From assembly GCF_003462685.1 (NCBI RefSeq), contig NZ_QRVE01000003.1:62001-126000 (forward strand): DNA of 64,000 nt. Reading direction: 5' to 3'. Of the stretch, positions 39,663-48,915 are shown piece after piece. Origin of the DNA: Collinsella sp. AF23-4AC (lineage in GTDB: Bacteria; Actinomycetota; Coriobacteriia; Coriobacteriales; Coriobacteriaceae). The notes beneath the pieces were generated by a model that saw only the letters and a list, made by a program, of their open reading frames with translations, had not been told where the DNA came from and searched no databases. A program made the position numbers and the translations under genes. The number at the start of each line of letters is the position of its first letter. The first letter of the stretch is position 1.

Positions 39663-40463
39663 GTGGGATTTCGCGACGTTAAGCGTTCTAAGAACGCAAA
39701 AGACACGCGTATCATTGCAATCATCAATCAAAAAGGCGGCGTCGGTAAGTCAACGACGGCTGTAAACCTTGCAGCAGCACTGGGTGAGCAGGGTCGTAAG
39801 ACACTGATTGTCGATTTTGATCCGCAGGGAAACAGTACCAGTGGATTTGGAATTGAAAAAGAAGACCTTGATCACTGCATCTATGATGCATTGTTGAATG
39901 ATGTGCCGGCAGAATCGCTTGTTCTTGATACAAATTGCAAAAAGGTATTCGTAATTCCAGCTACGATTCAGCTTGCAGGTGCCGAAATTGAGCTCGTAAG
40001 CGCAATTGCTCGTGAAACCCGCCTCAAAGATTTGCTTGAGCCGATTCAGGACGAGTTCGATTTTATTTTCATTGACTGTCCTCCTTCGCTCGGCCTGCTT
40101 ACTATCAATGCCTTGACCGCAGCAGATAGCGTTTTGATTCCAATCCAGTGCGAGTATTACGCACTCGAGGGCGTTACGAAGCTGCTTGAGTCAATGAAGA
40201 TGGTCAAATCACGTCTGAACAAGGGCTTAGACACCTATGGCGTGCTTATGACCATGTATGACTCACGTACTTCTCTATCGAATCAAGTTGTTGAGGAGGT
40301 TCAATCGTACTTTGGTGATAAGGCGTTTAAAACGCTGATCCCCCGTACGGTTAAAATCTCCGAAGCTCCGTCTTTTGGAGAACCGGTAATTACCTATGCA
40401 CCTCAAAATAAGGGTGCAAAAGCGTATATGAACCTTGCAAAAGAGGTGATCAAGCGTGCCTAG
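39663..40463 (+). CDS. parA: Chromosome partitioning ATPase ParA (Soj), GTG start
   Basis: Walker-type ATPase that moves ParB-parS complexes. Deviant Walker A INQKGGVGKSTTAVNLAA at residues 20-37, then LIVDFDPQGNSTSG and FIFIDCPPSLGLL. 266 residues. GTG at 39663 has AGGAGGG upstream. Overlaps parB by 8 nt. AT-rich relative to the surrounding genome. Confidence 0.97.
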   Translation: MGFRDVKRSKNAKDTRIIAIINQKGGVGKSTTAVNLAAALGEQGRKTLIVDFDPQGNSTSGFGIEKEDLDHCIYDALLNDVPAESLVLDTNCKKVFVIPATIQLAGAEIELVSAIARETRLKDLLEPIQDEFDFIFIDCPPSLGLLTINALTAADSVLIPIQCEYYALEGVTKLLESMKMVKSRLNKGLDTYGVLMTMYDSRTSLSNQVVEEVQSYFGDKAFKTLIPRTVKISEAPSFGEPVITYAPQNKGAKAYMNLAKEVIKRA

Positions 40464-41361
40464 TGTAAAGAAACGTGGCGGATTGGGACGTGGACTCAAT
40501 GCTTTGGTCTCAGAGGCCGAGTATGAGACCGGTGGTTCGGCTGCATCTGCTTCAAATGCCGCATCTGAAACAAAACTACCTATTGAGGATATTGTTCCCA
40601 ACCCTAACCAGCCGCGAATTCACTTTAACGAAACTGAACTTCGAGAGTTGAGTGAGTCAATCCAAGAACATGGCGTTTTGCAGCCGCTTTTGGTTCGAAA
40701 GCATGGAAACGGCTATGAGATCATCGCTGGTGAGCGTCGTTACCAGGCGTCAAAGCTTGCTGGTCTTGAGGAACTGCCTGTCATCATTAAGGAAGTTAAT
40801 GATGAGGAGATGCTCGCTCTTGCTCTTATCGAGAATCTTCAGCGTTCTGATTTGAATCCCGTCGAAGAGGCGAAGGGTTATCGTCAGCTCATTGATGCTA
40901 GCGGTATGACACAAGAGGCGTTATCAAAGGCTGTCAGTAAGTCTCGTTCTGCAATTACAAATTCACTTCGTTTGCTAGATCTTCCCGAAGTCGTACAGCA
41001 GATGATTTTCGAGGGCAAGCTTACTGCTGGCCATGCGAGAGCGATTCTTGCAGTTCCATATGAAGATGCAAGGATTCGACTTGCTGAGAAGGTTGTTGCA
41101 GAAGGCCTTTCCGTTAGAGCGACAGAAAATCTTGCTCCGTTGTTTTCTGCCGGAGAGACACCTAAGACACCGAGGCCTGCAACGCCTCAGTCTTTTAAAA
41201 AGGCTGCGCGTGTACTTCGTCAGGTATTTAATACCAACGTGCGCGTGAAGAGCTCGCGTGGAAAGAATAAGATTGAGATTGAGTTTAAAGACGAGGAAGA
41301 GCTCTCTCGTATTCTTGGTGAAATGATTCAGTTTGATCAAGGAGGCCAAGATGAGGAATAA
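40456..41361 (+). CDS. parB: Chromosome partitioning protein ParB (Spo0J), GTG start
   Basis: CTP-dependent clamp that loads at parS. GLGRGLNALVS at the N-terminus, ParB/Srx fold with the CTP-binding GERRYQASKLAGL, arginine-type motif ENLQRSDLNPVEEA, then a helix-turn-helix (TQEALSKAVSKSRSAITNSL) and a C-terminal dimerisation domain. 301 residues. Overlaps parA and the next small gene, so all three form an operon. Confidence 0.97.
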   Translation: MPSVKKRGGLGRGLNALVSEAEYETGGSAASASNAASETKLPIEDIVPNPNQPRIHFNETELRELSESIQEHGVLQPLLVRKHGNGYEIIAGERRYQASKLAGLEELPVIIKEVNDEEMLALALIENLQRSDLNPVEEAKGYRQLIDASGMTQEALSKAVSKSRSAITNSLRLLDLPEVVQQMIFEGKLTAGHARAILAVPYEDARIRLAEKVVAEGLSVRATENLAPLFSAGETPKTPRPATPQSFKKAARVLRQVFNTNVRVKSSRGKNKIEIEFKDEEELSRILGEMIQFDQGGQDEE

Positions 41362-41605
41362 GATTTTAACTGCGATTGCATTGGTGACGACTGTCGCGGC
41401 TGGTGCCTTTGCTGGCTATAAGATCGCGACAGACGATGAACTTCGAGGTCGTTTGCTTCGTGGTGCGTGGGATATTGTCGATACTTCCAAGAAGAAAATG
41501 GATGTTATGACAGAAGATGTTGCCATGCGCACTGCTCAGGTAACGAAAAATCCTAAGATTAATCAAGGTTGGGTTAGCAACCAATGGGAAAATGTAGGCT
41601 ATTAG
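41351..41605 (+). CDS. Small YtxH-like membrane protein
   Basis: 84 residues. One N-terminal membrane helix (ILTAIALVTTVAAGAFAGY) followed by a charged amphipathic region, the layout of YtxH-type or general-stress membrane proteins. ATG at 41351 has GGAGG upstream and overlaps the end of parB by 11 nt. Co-translation with parB suggests an envelope link to segregation, but this is untested. Confidence 0.7.
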   Translation: MRNKILTAIALVTTVAAGAFAGYKIATDDELRGRLLRGAWDIVDTSKKKMDVMTEDVAMRTAQVTKNPKINQGWVSNQWENVGY

Positions 41606-41633
41606 GTACCTAACAATTACCCTGCATATTTTG

Positions 41634-41669
41634 AGCGGCCCTTGTCTGATTCATGAGACAAAGGCCGCT
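41634..41669 (+). terminator. Terminator of the parAB operon
   Basis: Stem AGCGGCC-TTGTCT paired with AGACAA-GGCCGCT, 8-nt loop, followed by TATTTTG. Confidence 0.8.
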
Positions 41670-41729
41670 TATTTTGTCCGTAAAAAATGGGAAAGCTAGC
41701 AACGGTCCAAAATTGAGGTCAATAAATGA

Positions 41730-41766
41730 AACGACCCCGCTTGCATATTCTGCAACCGGGGTCGTT
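41730..41766 (-). terminator. Terminator-like hairpin downstream of rlmN
   Basis: Stem AACGACCCCG with its complement plus inner GCA/TGC pairing. On the minus strand TCATTTATT follows. It lies about 36 nt past the rlmN stop. Confidence 0.65.
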
Positions 41767-41768
41767 CA

Positions 41769-41784
41769 TGTTTCACATGAAACG
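41769..41784. promoter_or_regulatory. Degenerate parS site near rlmN
   Basis: TGTTTCACATGAAACG differs from consensus parS at two positions. It is 2.2 kb from the triple parS cluster. Confidence 0.6.
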
Positions 41785-41802
41785 TTTTGGGGTGCGACTC
41801 CC

Positions 41803-42855
41803 CTATGCGTTCTTCTGAACTTTGAAGCGCTGCTTCAGCTGTCCGCAAGCGGCGTCAATATCGTTACCACGGGAGTTACGGATCGTGGTCTCGATGCCAC
41901 GGGACTCAAGACGACGCTGAAGATCCTCAACCTTATGAATCGGCGACGGCTTGAGCGGGCTGCCCTCGATGTCGTTAAGCTGAATGAGGTTAACGTGGCA
42001 CAGCGTTCCCTCGCAGAAGTCGCAGAGCGCCTGCATCTCGGGATTCGTATCGTTGACGCCTTCGATCATGGCATACTCATAGGTCGGGCGGCGGCCAGTC
42101 TTCTCGGTGTAGAGCTGAAGCGCTTCGTGAAGGCGAAGCAGCGTGTACTTCTTAACACCGGGCATGAGCTTATTGCGCGTCGACTGGATGGCGGAATGCA
42201 GGGAAACGGCAAGCGTGAATTGCTCGGGGATGTCGGCAAATTTGCGAATACCGGGAATAACGCCGCTGGTAGAGACGGTGAGGTGACGAGCGCCGATACC
42301 GATGCCGTCGGGGTCGTTGAGGATTCGCAGCGCCTTGAGAACCTCGTCGTAGTTGGCAAACGGCTCGCCCTGGCCCATGAAGACAACGCTCGTGGCGCGC
42401 TCGCCAAAGTCGTTGGATACATGAAGTACCTGGTCGACGATCTCTTGAGCTGTCAGAGAACGCTTAAGGCCGTTGAGACCGGTAGCGCAAAAGGCGCAGC
42501 CCATGCCACAGCCTGCCTGGGTGGAAACGCAGACGGAAAGCTTGTTTCGACGGGGCATACCGACGGTCTCGACGGAAATGCCGTCGTGGTACTCGAGCAG
42601 ATACTTGCGAGAGCCATCTTTGGAAACCTGCTTGGTGAGTTCGGTCGGCGTATCAAAGGCAAACGCCTCTTTAAGCTGTTCGCGGAAAGCCTTGGGAAGG
42701 TTGGTCATATCGTCAAACGAACAAACGTTCTTCTCAAAGACCCACTCGATGAGTTGCTTGGCGCGGAAGGCGGGCTGGCCAAGTTCGGCCACGAGCTCGC
42801 GAATATCGTTTTGGCTCAAGTCGCGAATGTCCTGAGATTTAGTCCTGGGATTCAT
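41803..42855 (-). CDS. rlmN: Dual-specificity RNA methyltransferase RlmN
   Basis: Radical-SAM enzyme that methylates C2 of A2503 in 23S rRNA and A37 in some tRNAs. The cluster motif is CGMGCAFCATG (CxxxCxxC), and the two mechanistic Cys lie near the N-terminal third and the C-terminal end (DIDAACGQL). 350 residues. Minus strand, convergent with parAB and divergent from ddl. Confidence 0.96.
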   Translation of the reverse strand: MNPRTKSQDIRDLSQNDIRELVAELGQPAFRAKQLIEWVFEKNVCSFDDMTNLPKAFREQLKEAFAFDTPTELTKQVSKDGSRKYLLEYHDGISVETVGMPRRNKLSVCVSTQAGCGMGCAFCATGLNGLKRSLTAQEIVDQVLHVSNDFGERATSVVFMGQGEPFANYDEVLKALRILNDPDGIGIGARHLTVSTSGVIPGIRKFADIPEQFTLAVSLHSAIQSTRNKLMPGVKKYTLLRLHEALQLYTEKTGRRPTYEYAMIEGVNDTNPEMQALCDFCEGTLCHVNLIQLNDIEGSPLKPSPIHKVEDLQRRLESRGIETTIRNSRGNDIDAACGQLKQRFKVQKNA

Positions 42856-42940
42856 GGAAGCCTTTCGATTTTGGGGAAACGTAGAGGGTATCGCTACAAT
42901 ATGGTATCAGCTGCAGAAATTATAGAGGAGGAGTCTGCCC

Positions 42941-43906
42941 ATGCCGGGTAAAAGCCTAGAGAACATGCACGTAGCGGTCTTGGCGGGCGGTCATTCCGCT
43001 GAGCGCGAGATCTCGCTCAATTCGGGAAAGAACGTCGTGGTGGCACTGAAGGAAGCCGGCTACACCTCGGTGGAGCTGCTCGACACGGCTGCCGATGACT
43101 TTATGGTAACCATGGCGACCGGCGGTTTCGACGTGGCATTTATCGCCATGCACGGCGCCGGCGGTGAGGATGGCGCCATGCAGGGCGCCATGGAGACCCT
43201 GGGTATCCCCTACACGGCCTCGGGCGTGCTTGCCAGCGCCTGCGGTGCCGACAAGGAGGTCTCTAAGCTCCTGTACGCCAAGGCGGGCATTCCCATTGCC
43301 CCCGGCATCGCGCTCGAGGTGGGCGATGAAGTCGATATCGATCATATCGTCGAGGTTTGTGGCGAGCGCTGCTTTGTGAAGCCGGCCGTCAACGGTTCCA
43401 GCTATGGCATTTCCCTGGTCCATGAGCCCTCCGAGCTACCCGCGGCAATCGCCAAGGCGTTTGAGTACGGCGACAAAGTGCTGGTCGAGAAGTGCATCGA
43501 GGGTACCGAGATCACCGTTGGCGTATACGGCGAGGATGACGTGCGCGCCCTGCCGATTGTCGAGATCCGTAAGCCCGAGGACTGCGAGTTCTACGATCTG
43601 GACGTGAAATATGTCGACCCTACGGACATCCATCGCATTCCGGCGCAGATTTCACCCGAGAACTACGCTCGTGCCCAGGAGCTTGCCTGTGCCGCTCACA
43701 AGGCGCTCGGTTGCCTGGGTATCTCGCGCAGCGATTTTATCGTGAGCGAAGACGGCCCCGTTATCCTCGAGACCAATACCATTCCCGGTATGACCGATAC
43801 GTCGCTGTATCCGGATGAGATCCGCCACACCGACGACATGACGTTCCCGCAGGTCTGTGACAGCCTGATCCGTATGGGTCTTCGTCGAGCGGGCATTGCA
43901 TGCTAA
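42941..43906 (+). CDS. ddl: D-alanine-D-alanine ligase
   Basis: Makes the D-Ala-D-Ala end of peptidoglycan precursors. N-terminal VLAGGHSAEREISLNSG, then an ATP-grasp with VKPAVNGSSYGI and the omega-loop YDLDVKY, whose final Tyr is the residue expected for D-Ala rather than D-Lac ligation. ETNTIPGMT holds the metal ligands. 321 residues. ATG has GGAGG upstream. Overlaps the following helicase gene by 7 nt. Confidence 0.96.
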   Translation: MPGKSLENMHVAVLAGGHSAEREISLNSGKNVVVALKEAGYTSVELLDTAADDFMVTMATGGFDVAFIAMHGAGGEDGAMQGAMETLGIPYTASGVLASACGADKEVSKLLYAKAGIPIAPGIALEVGDEVDIDHIVEVCGERCFVKPAVNGSSYGISLVHEPSELPAAIAKAFEYGDKVLVEKCIEGTEITVGVYGEDDVRALPIVEIRKPEDCEFYDLDVKYVDPTDIHRIPAQISPENYARAQELACAAHKALGCLGISRSDFIVSEDGPVILETNTIPGMTDTSLYPDEIRHTDDMTFPQVCDSLIRMGLRRAGIAC

Positions 43907-46794
43907 TCGAGGACGCGGTTTCGTCAGGAACGCCGCAGTTTGTCATCGACTCCTATGCCACGCTTGCCGAACGCGCCAAAACGCAGTCCTTCGGCCTTAT
44001 CGAGGAAGATGTGATTGTCCTCGATACCGAGACCACGGGTCTTTCGGTGCAGGACAATGAGCTGATCGAGATCTCGGCGGCCCGTCTTTCGGGCCGCGAG
44101 GTCGTCGACCGCTTCGATACCTTCGTGCATCCCAAACAGCTGATTCCCGCCGAGATTACCGAGCTCACGAGCATTACAAATGCCGATGTGGCAGATGCTC
44201 CGTCGGCCGTTGAGGCCGTCGCCGCTCTCGCCGATTTTGTCGGTGGTTGCCCGGTGATCGCACATAACGCCACGTTCGACCGCTCGTTTATCGAGTCGGT
44301 CAAAGGCGGCGTCAACGTGAGCGATATTTGGATCGATTCGCTGGCGCTGTCGCGCATCGCGCTTCCGCGCCTGGCCTCGCACAAGCTGTCTTTTATGGCC
44401 GATCTGTTTGGCTGCGACTCGGTATCACACCGTGCCAATGCCGACGTCGACGCCCTGTGTGGCGTATGGCGCGTGTTGCTCGTGGCGCTCACCGACTTGC
44501 CCCAGGGCCTCATGGCGCGCCTAGCCGACATGCATCCGGACGTGCCTTGGTCCTATCGTCCTATCTTCTCATTCTTGGCAAGGCAGAACCCTGGTTCTAT
44601 CTTCTCTCTCAGCGCCGCTCGTGCTGACGTTCTCAAGGCCGATCGCGCCGACGATCGGGTGGACGCCGATGAGCTGCCGGTTCTCAAGATGCCGAGTCGT
44701 GAGGAGATCGAGGCAGACTATGCGCCAGGTGGCCTTGTCAATCGCATGTATCCCACCTACGAGCCGCGTGATGAGCAGATCGCGATGGCGCTCGAGGTCC
44801 GCGATGCGCTGGTCACGGGCACTCATCGAGTAATTGAGGCAGGCACGGGCGTCGGCAAATCGATGGCCTATCTGGTGCCTTTTGCCGAGGCAGCACGCCG
44901 TAACAACATCACGGTAGGTATTGCGACCAAATCGAACAATCTTGCCGACCAGCTCATGTACCATGAGCTGCCAAAACTTGCCGAGCAACTGGACGGTGGT
45001 CTGTCATTTTGCGCTCTCAAGGGGTATGACCACTATCCGTGCCTGCGCAAGCTCGAGCGCATGAGCCGCGGCCAGGTCGAGATTACCACCAAGCGCGATC
45101 CGGCGGACACGCTCACGGCGGTCGCGGTCATTATGGCGTACGTCTGCCAATCAGCCGATGGCGACCTCGACTCGCTCGGCATTCGGTGGCGCAGTGTCAA
45201 CCGTCCCGACTTTACGACGGCCTCGCGCGAGTGTGCTCGTCGCCTCTGCCCGTTTTTCCCTGATAAATGTTTGGTCCACGGCGCTCGCCGTCGTGCGGCG
45301 CATGCCGATGTGGTGGTCACCAACCATTCCCTGCTGTTCCGCAACGTCGCGGCCGAGGGCAGGATTTTGCCTCCGATTCGTCATTGGGTAATCGACGAGG
45401 CCCATTCCATCGAGCGCGAGGCGCGCTGTCAGTGGGCGCGTGTGGTGTCGGCGGACGAATCGCGCGTTCTGTTTGAGCGTCTGGGTGGCTCGAGCACCGG
45501 CGCGCTAAGCCAGGTTTCCCGTGATTTGGCAACCTCCGAGGGCTCTACGCTCTATCTGGGCCTTACTGCCAAGGCGACGTCGACGGTTGCGCGCGCGAGA
45601 ATGGCGATCGCCGGCGTGTTCGATGGCGTTCGCGAGCTCGGCCGCCGTGCGCGTGGGGGTTATGACAATGCCAATCTATGGATTGGCCCCGAGCTGCGCG
45701 AATCTGACGACTGGCATGATTTCTTACAGTCGGCCTACACTGGCATCGACGCATTGGAACAAGCTGACAAGAGCGTCGACGCGCTGGTGCAAGCCGTCGC
45801 CGCCGACAAGCCAGAGGTTGTTGTCGACCTGGGTGATATCTCGCGCCGCCTGCACGAGCTGGCCGAGAACCTAAAACTCATCATTGATGGTACCGATGAA
45901 CACTACGTGTATTCGCTGCAGGTCAATCGCAGGCTGCGTGCCGGCGGAGAGTCAATGACCGCAGAGCGCATCGACATTGGCGAGGCCTTGGCAACCGAGT
46001 GGCTGCCCGAGGTTCACACGGCTATCTTTGCCTCGGCGACCATGACGGTGTCCAAAAGCTTTGAGCACTTTAACCATGCGGTCGGCCTTGATCGCATCGG
46101 TGCTTCAACGTCGTCATCGCTGCACTTGGATTCGAGCTACGACTTCGATTCGAACATGGCTGTAGTCGTTGCGGGCGATATCCCCGATCCGCGCGATCGT
46201 GAGAGCTATCTTACGGCGCTCGAGCGCGTACTGGTCGACGCCCATCTTGCCATGGGCGGATCGGTGCTCACGTTGTTCACCAATCGGCGCGACATGGAGG
46301 ACCTATACGCCCGCGTTGAGCCCAAGATGGCCCGTGCGGGTCTGGAGCTCAACTGCCAGCAGCGCAACTCATCTCCTCGTCGCCTGCGCGACCGGTTTAT
46401 CAACGAACCGACCTCGTCGCTTTTTGCGCTCAAGGCCTTCTGGGAGGGGTTTGATGCCAGCGGCGAGACGCTGCGCTGCGTCATCATTCCCAAGTTGCCG
46501 TTCTCGAGCCCCACGGACCCGCTCTCGTGCGAGCGCAACCTGCGCGAAGACCGCGCATGGGCGCGCTATTCGCTGCCCGAGGCGGTGCTCGAGGTTAAGC
46601 AGGCCGCGGGGCGTTTGATTCGCTCGTCGACCGATAGCGGCGTGCTGATCTTGGCGGATCCTCGCCTGGTGACGAAGGGCTATGGCAAGAAGTTCTTAAC
46701 GTCGCTGCCCACGAGCTCCTACCAGCGCATCGAATCGGCGCAGATCGGGCACTATCTACAGCTGTGGCGCGCACGCCACGAGCGGCGGCGCTAA
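43900..46794 (+). CDS. DinG-type helicase fused to a DEDDh 3'-5' exonuclease
   Basis: 964 residues. Residues 30-200 are an exonuclease of the DnaQ/PolC type: VIVLDTETTGL (Exo I), HNATFDRSFI (Exo II), HRANADVDAL (Exo III). Residues 280-964 are a superfamily-2 helicase: Walker A EAGTGVGKSMAYL, DEAH box VIDEAHS, and a late QAAGRLIRS motif. Four Cys with the spacing of an iron-sulfur cluster are present (YPC, then C-x4-C-x6-C near 450), as in E. coli DinG. Likely resolves R-loops or damaged forks. The ATG overlaps the ddl stop. Its end abuts the convergent WYL regulator gene. Confidence 0.92.
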   Translation: MLIEDAVSSGTPQFVIDSYATLAERAKTQSFGLIEEDVIVLDTETTGLSVQDNELIEISAARLSGREVVDRFDTFVHPKQLIPAEITELTSITNADVADAPSAVEAVAALADFVGGCPVIAHNATFDRSFIESVKGGVNVSDIWIDSLALSRIALPRLASHKLSFMADLFGCDSVSHRANADVDALCGVWRVLLVALTDLPQGLMARLADMHPDVPWSYRPIFSFLARQNPGSIFSLSAARADVLKADRADDRVDADELPVLKMPSREEIEADYAPGGLVNRMYPTYEPRDEQIAMALEVRDALVTGTHRVIEAGTGVGKSMAYLVPFAEAARRNNITVGIATKSNNLADQLMYHELPKLAEQLDGGLSFCALKGYDHYPCLRKLERMSRGQVEITTKRDPADTLTAVAVIMAYVCQSADGDLDSLGIRWRSVNRPDFTTASRECARRLCPFFPDKCLVHGARRRAAHADVVVTNHSLLFRNVAAEGRILPPIRHWVIDEAHSIEREARCQWARVVSADESRVLFERLGGSSTGALSQVSRDLATSEGSTLYLGLTAKATSTVARARMAIAGVFDGVRELGRRARGGYDNANLWIGPELRESDDWHDFLQSAYTGIDALEQADKSVDALVQAVAADKPEVVVDLGDISRRLHELAENLKLIIDGTDEHYVYSLQVNRRLRAGGESMTAERIDIGEALATEWLPEVHTAIFASATMTVSKSFEHFNHAVGLDRIGASTSSSLHLDSSYDFDSNMAVVVAGDIPDPRDRESYLTALERVLVDAHLAMGGSVLTLFTNRRDMEDLYARVEPKMARAGLELNCQQRNSSPRRLRDRFINEPTSSLFALKAFWEGFDASGETLRCVIIPKLPFSSPTDPLSCERNLREDRAWARYSLPEAVLEVKQAAGRLIRSSTDSGVLILADPRLVTKGYGKKFLTSLPTSSYQRIESAQIGHYLQLWRARHERRR

Positions 46795-47708
46795 AGCGGA
46801 CAGACGAGAGTTTTTGCCATATCGCACAGACGCTTTGACAGGGTGGGGTCATCCAAGATGCGGATGGCTCCGCCCGCTGCGATTATCTGGCTCAGTAGCC
46901 AACGCTCGGAGCCGTAATGCACGGTTACCGTTGCCATGTCTGCCCCGCTGCGCTCGATGAGGGTGATGCCGGCCCAGTCCAGATGCTCCGCCATATCGAA
47001 TGGCATCAAGAGCTTTGCGCTACGCTGCGTCCGGGCAAGGGAATCGTGGAGGGATGCGACGTCCGGTGCGTGAGGCACGACGGAGTCTTCCGTCAAGGCG
47101 AGTCCCTCGATTTTATCCATGCGATAGGTGCGCTGCTCATCGACCGCGATGTCCCAGGCAATCAGATATGTTTGGTCGCCGTTTGCCGTAATGCGCAAGG
47201 GGTCGACCAGACGCTCGCGTGGCCGCGCATCGTCCATCGAGCGATACGAGATACGACAGCGAACGCCGTCCTGAATGGCGCAGCTCAGCTGCTGCCAGTG
47301 CGACCCGTGGTTGACGGTGTCAAAGACGTGCTGGTTATAGCCGAGCTCTTCGGGTAGAAGAGCATGTCGAATTCGAGCCGCCGCCTGGGGCTCGATCCCC
47401 AACGATTCAAGTTCGTGGTTGAGCACAGCGCCCTCGGCGGCACTCAGGCGCAGCGGTAGTACACGCCCGGCGTCACCGGTGAGGACCACGCGCTCGCCGT
47501 GGCATTCGCAGATGATACGCGCACCCGATTCTCGGTCCGCGAGCGTCGAGACGATCTCGAGAATCTCGTCGAGCGACGCCCCCGTGATGTCAAAGCGACT
47601 GCAAATCTCGGTTCGTGTCATGCCGCTCTCGCCGGCGGCGTAGAGGGCCTCCATGATGTCGATGGCGCGCGAGAGCCTCTGCTCGCTGGTGAGTTTACGC
47701 ACGGGCAT
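46791..47708 (-). CDS. WYL-domain transcriptional regulator, second of a pair (PafC-like)
   Basis: 305 residues. N-terminal winged helix (QRLSRAIDIMEALYAAGESG), then a WYL domain at about 140-220 (AIQDGVRCRISYRSMDD, with DPLRITANGDQTYLIAWD). WYL proteins sense ligands, often ssDNA, and in mycobacteria the PafB-PafC pair activates the DNA damage response. ATG at 47708 overlaps the upstream regulator's end by 14 nt, so the two are translated together. Assignment to PafC is by arrangement and architecture, not by a specific residue. It ends 4 nt into the convergent helicase gene's end. Confidence 0.82.
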   Translation of the reverse strand: MPVRKLTSEQRLSRAIDIMEALYAAGESGMTRTEICSRFDITGASLDEILEIVSTLADRESGARIICECHGERVVLTGDAGRVLPLRLSAAEGAVLNHELESLGIEPQAAARIRHALLPEELGYNQHVFDTVNHGSHWQQLSCAIQDGVRCRISYRSMDDARPRERLVDPLRITANGDQTYLIAWDIAVDEQRTYRMDKIEGLALTEDSVVPHAPDVASLHDSLARTQRSAKLLMPFDMAEHLDWAGITLIERSGADMATVTVHYGSERWLLSQIIAAGGAIRILDDPTLSKRLCDMAKTLVCPL

Positions 47709-48717
47709 GCTCGTGCACCGTCCTTTCAATGAGGTGGTTCCACGCCTGCTTGAGCGATTTGGGGGCCATGGGCCTCATGCCGTCCATGGCGTGGGCCATG
47801 CAAAATGAGGCGGCGGCTTCAAGATCGCGCACGTCAACGGTCCAAGTCCATCCCGAATCGGTGTGTGCGAGCTCACCTCGCCCGCGCGTGAGGCCGTTGA
47901 TCATATCGATCTGCGTCTGCGGGGCGAACGAGAACGTAGCCGCAACGGGCGGGCGGTCGGCAAAATCGAATTCAAAGAACAGGTAGTCGTTGAGATTGAA
48001 GTCTGCAGGGATGGCGTAGGCCTTCGAAGGACGCCAAGCGCGAACGATACGGTCGCAGCGGAATGTCCTGATGTCGTCGGTGGCATTGTCGAGGCCGCAG
48101 AAGTACGCAACGCCCTCGCGCTCGAACATGCCGTAGACGCAGACGGTACGCTCTTTCTGCTCACCGCGTCCGTTCTGATATAAAAATCGCAGTGCGCATC
48201 GCTCGGCAAAGGCGCTCCATACCGCATCGACGGTGGGAGAGCGGCGGATCGGTGCTTCGTCCGCCGTCGTCCTGCCGGTGAGGTAGGCAATCTTGGAACG
48301 AATATCGGCAAGCGGCGCGGCAAAAGTGGATGAGCCGGCCGCTATTGTCTGGTCGATAGCGTTGAGCAGGATATCGGCGTCGTCTGCGGTGATGAGGCCG
48401 CCTGCCGCAAACGTGTGCTCGCGGTCGATTGTCCATGAGCTTTCCTCGGTCTCCTGCGCGCCGGCGGGGCGAACCTCCTTGATTAAGATGCCGCGTTCGA
48501 GCAGTTTGTCACGATCGCGCCGAAACTTGCGCTTATCCGAGTCGATATTGCCCGAGCCATATCCCAGGTCAGAATCCAAGACGATCTGCTCGGTCGTCAG
48601 CGGTTCGGGGGAGCTGTTGAGCACAAAGAAAAGATTGAGGATGCGCTGAGCCGTTTTATCGAAACTGGGCTCCGAATTCCCCTTTTTAATTGTCGCGGTC
48701 GCGTCGCTTGCCGTCAT
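47695..48717 (-). CDS. WYL-domain transcriptional regulator, first of a pair (PafB-like)
   Basis: 340 residues. N-terminal winged helix at 20-95 with GNIDSDKRKFRRDRDKLLER, the usual regulator helix. The WYL domain is at about 160-230 (RCALRFLYQNGRGEQKERTV). The C-terminal WCX-like region follows. It lacks ordinary sensor-kinase features. First gene of the two-gene regulator operon and divergent from the M28-like gene. Confidence 0.82.
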   Translation of the reverse strand: MTASDATATIKKGNSEPSFDKTAQRILNLFFVLNSSPEPLTTEQIVLDSDLGYGSGNIDSDKRKFRRDRDKLLERGILIKEVRPAGAQETEESSWTIDREHTFAAGGLITADDADILLNAIDQTIAAGSSTFAAPLADIRSKIAYLTGRTTADEAPIRRSPTVDAVWSAFAERCALRFLYQNGRGEQKERTVCVYGMFEREGVAYFCGLDNATDDIRTFRCDRIVRAWRPSKAYAIPADFNLNDYLFFEFDFADRPPVAATFSFAPQTQIDMINGLTRGRGELAHTDSGWTWTVDVRDLEAAASFCMAHAMDGMRPMAPKSLKQAWNHLIERTVHEHARA

Positions 48718-48915
48718 AGAGTCCTCGCATGAGAAGGTGGTTTGCTGCCATGATTTTAGTCCGATATGGAGATTAGGCTATATCCTTGTCCGCTCGGGGC
48801 GTTAAGATGGCCCGAATTCGGTCGTTTGCGCTCGCTCGGGGTATACTTTCGACTATATACGGTTCTAATGTGCATGCATTGGGCCTATTTGTCGGATTAT
48901 GGATGTGGAGCGCAC

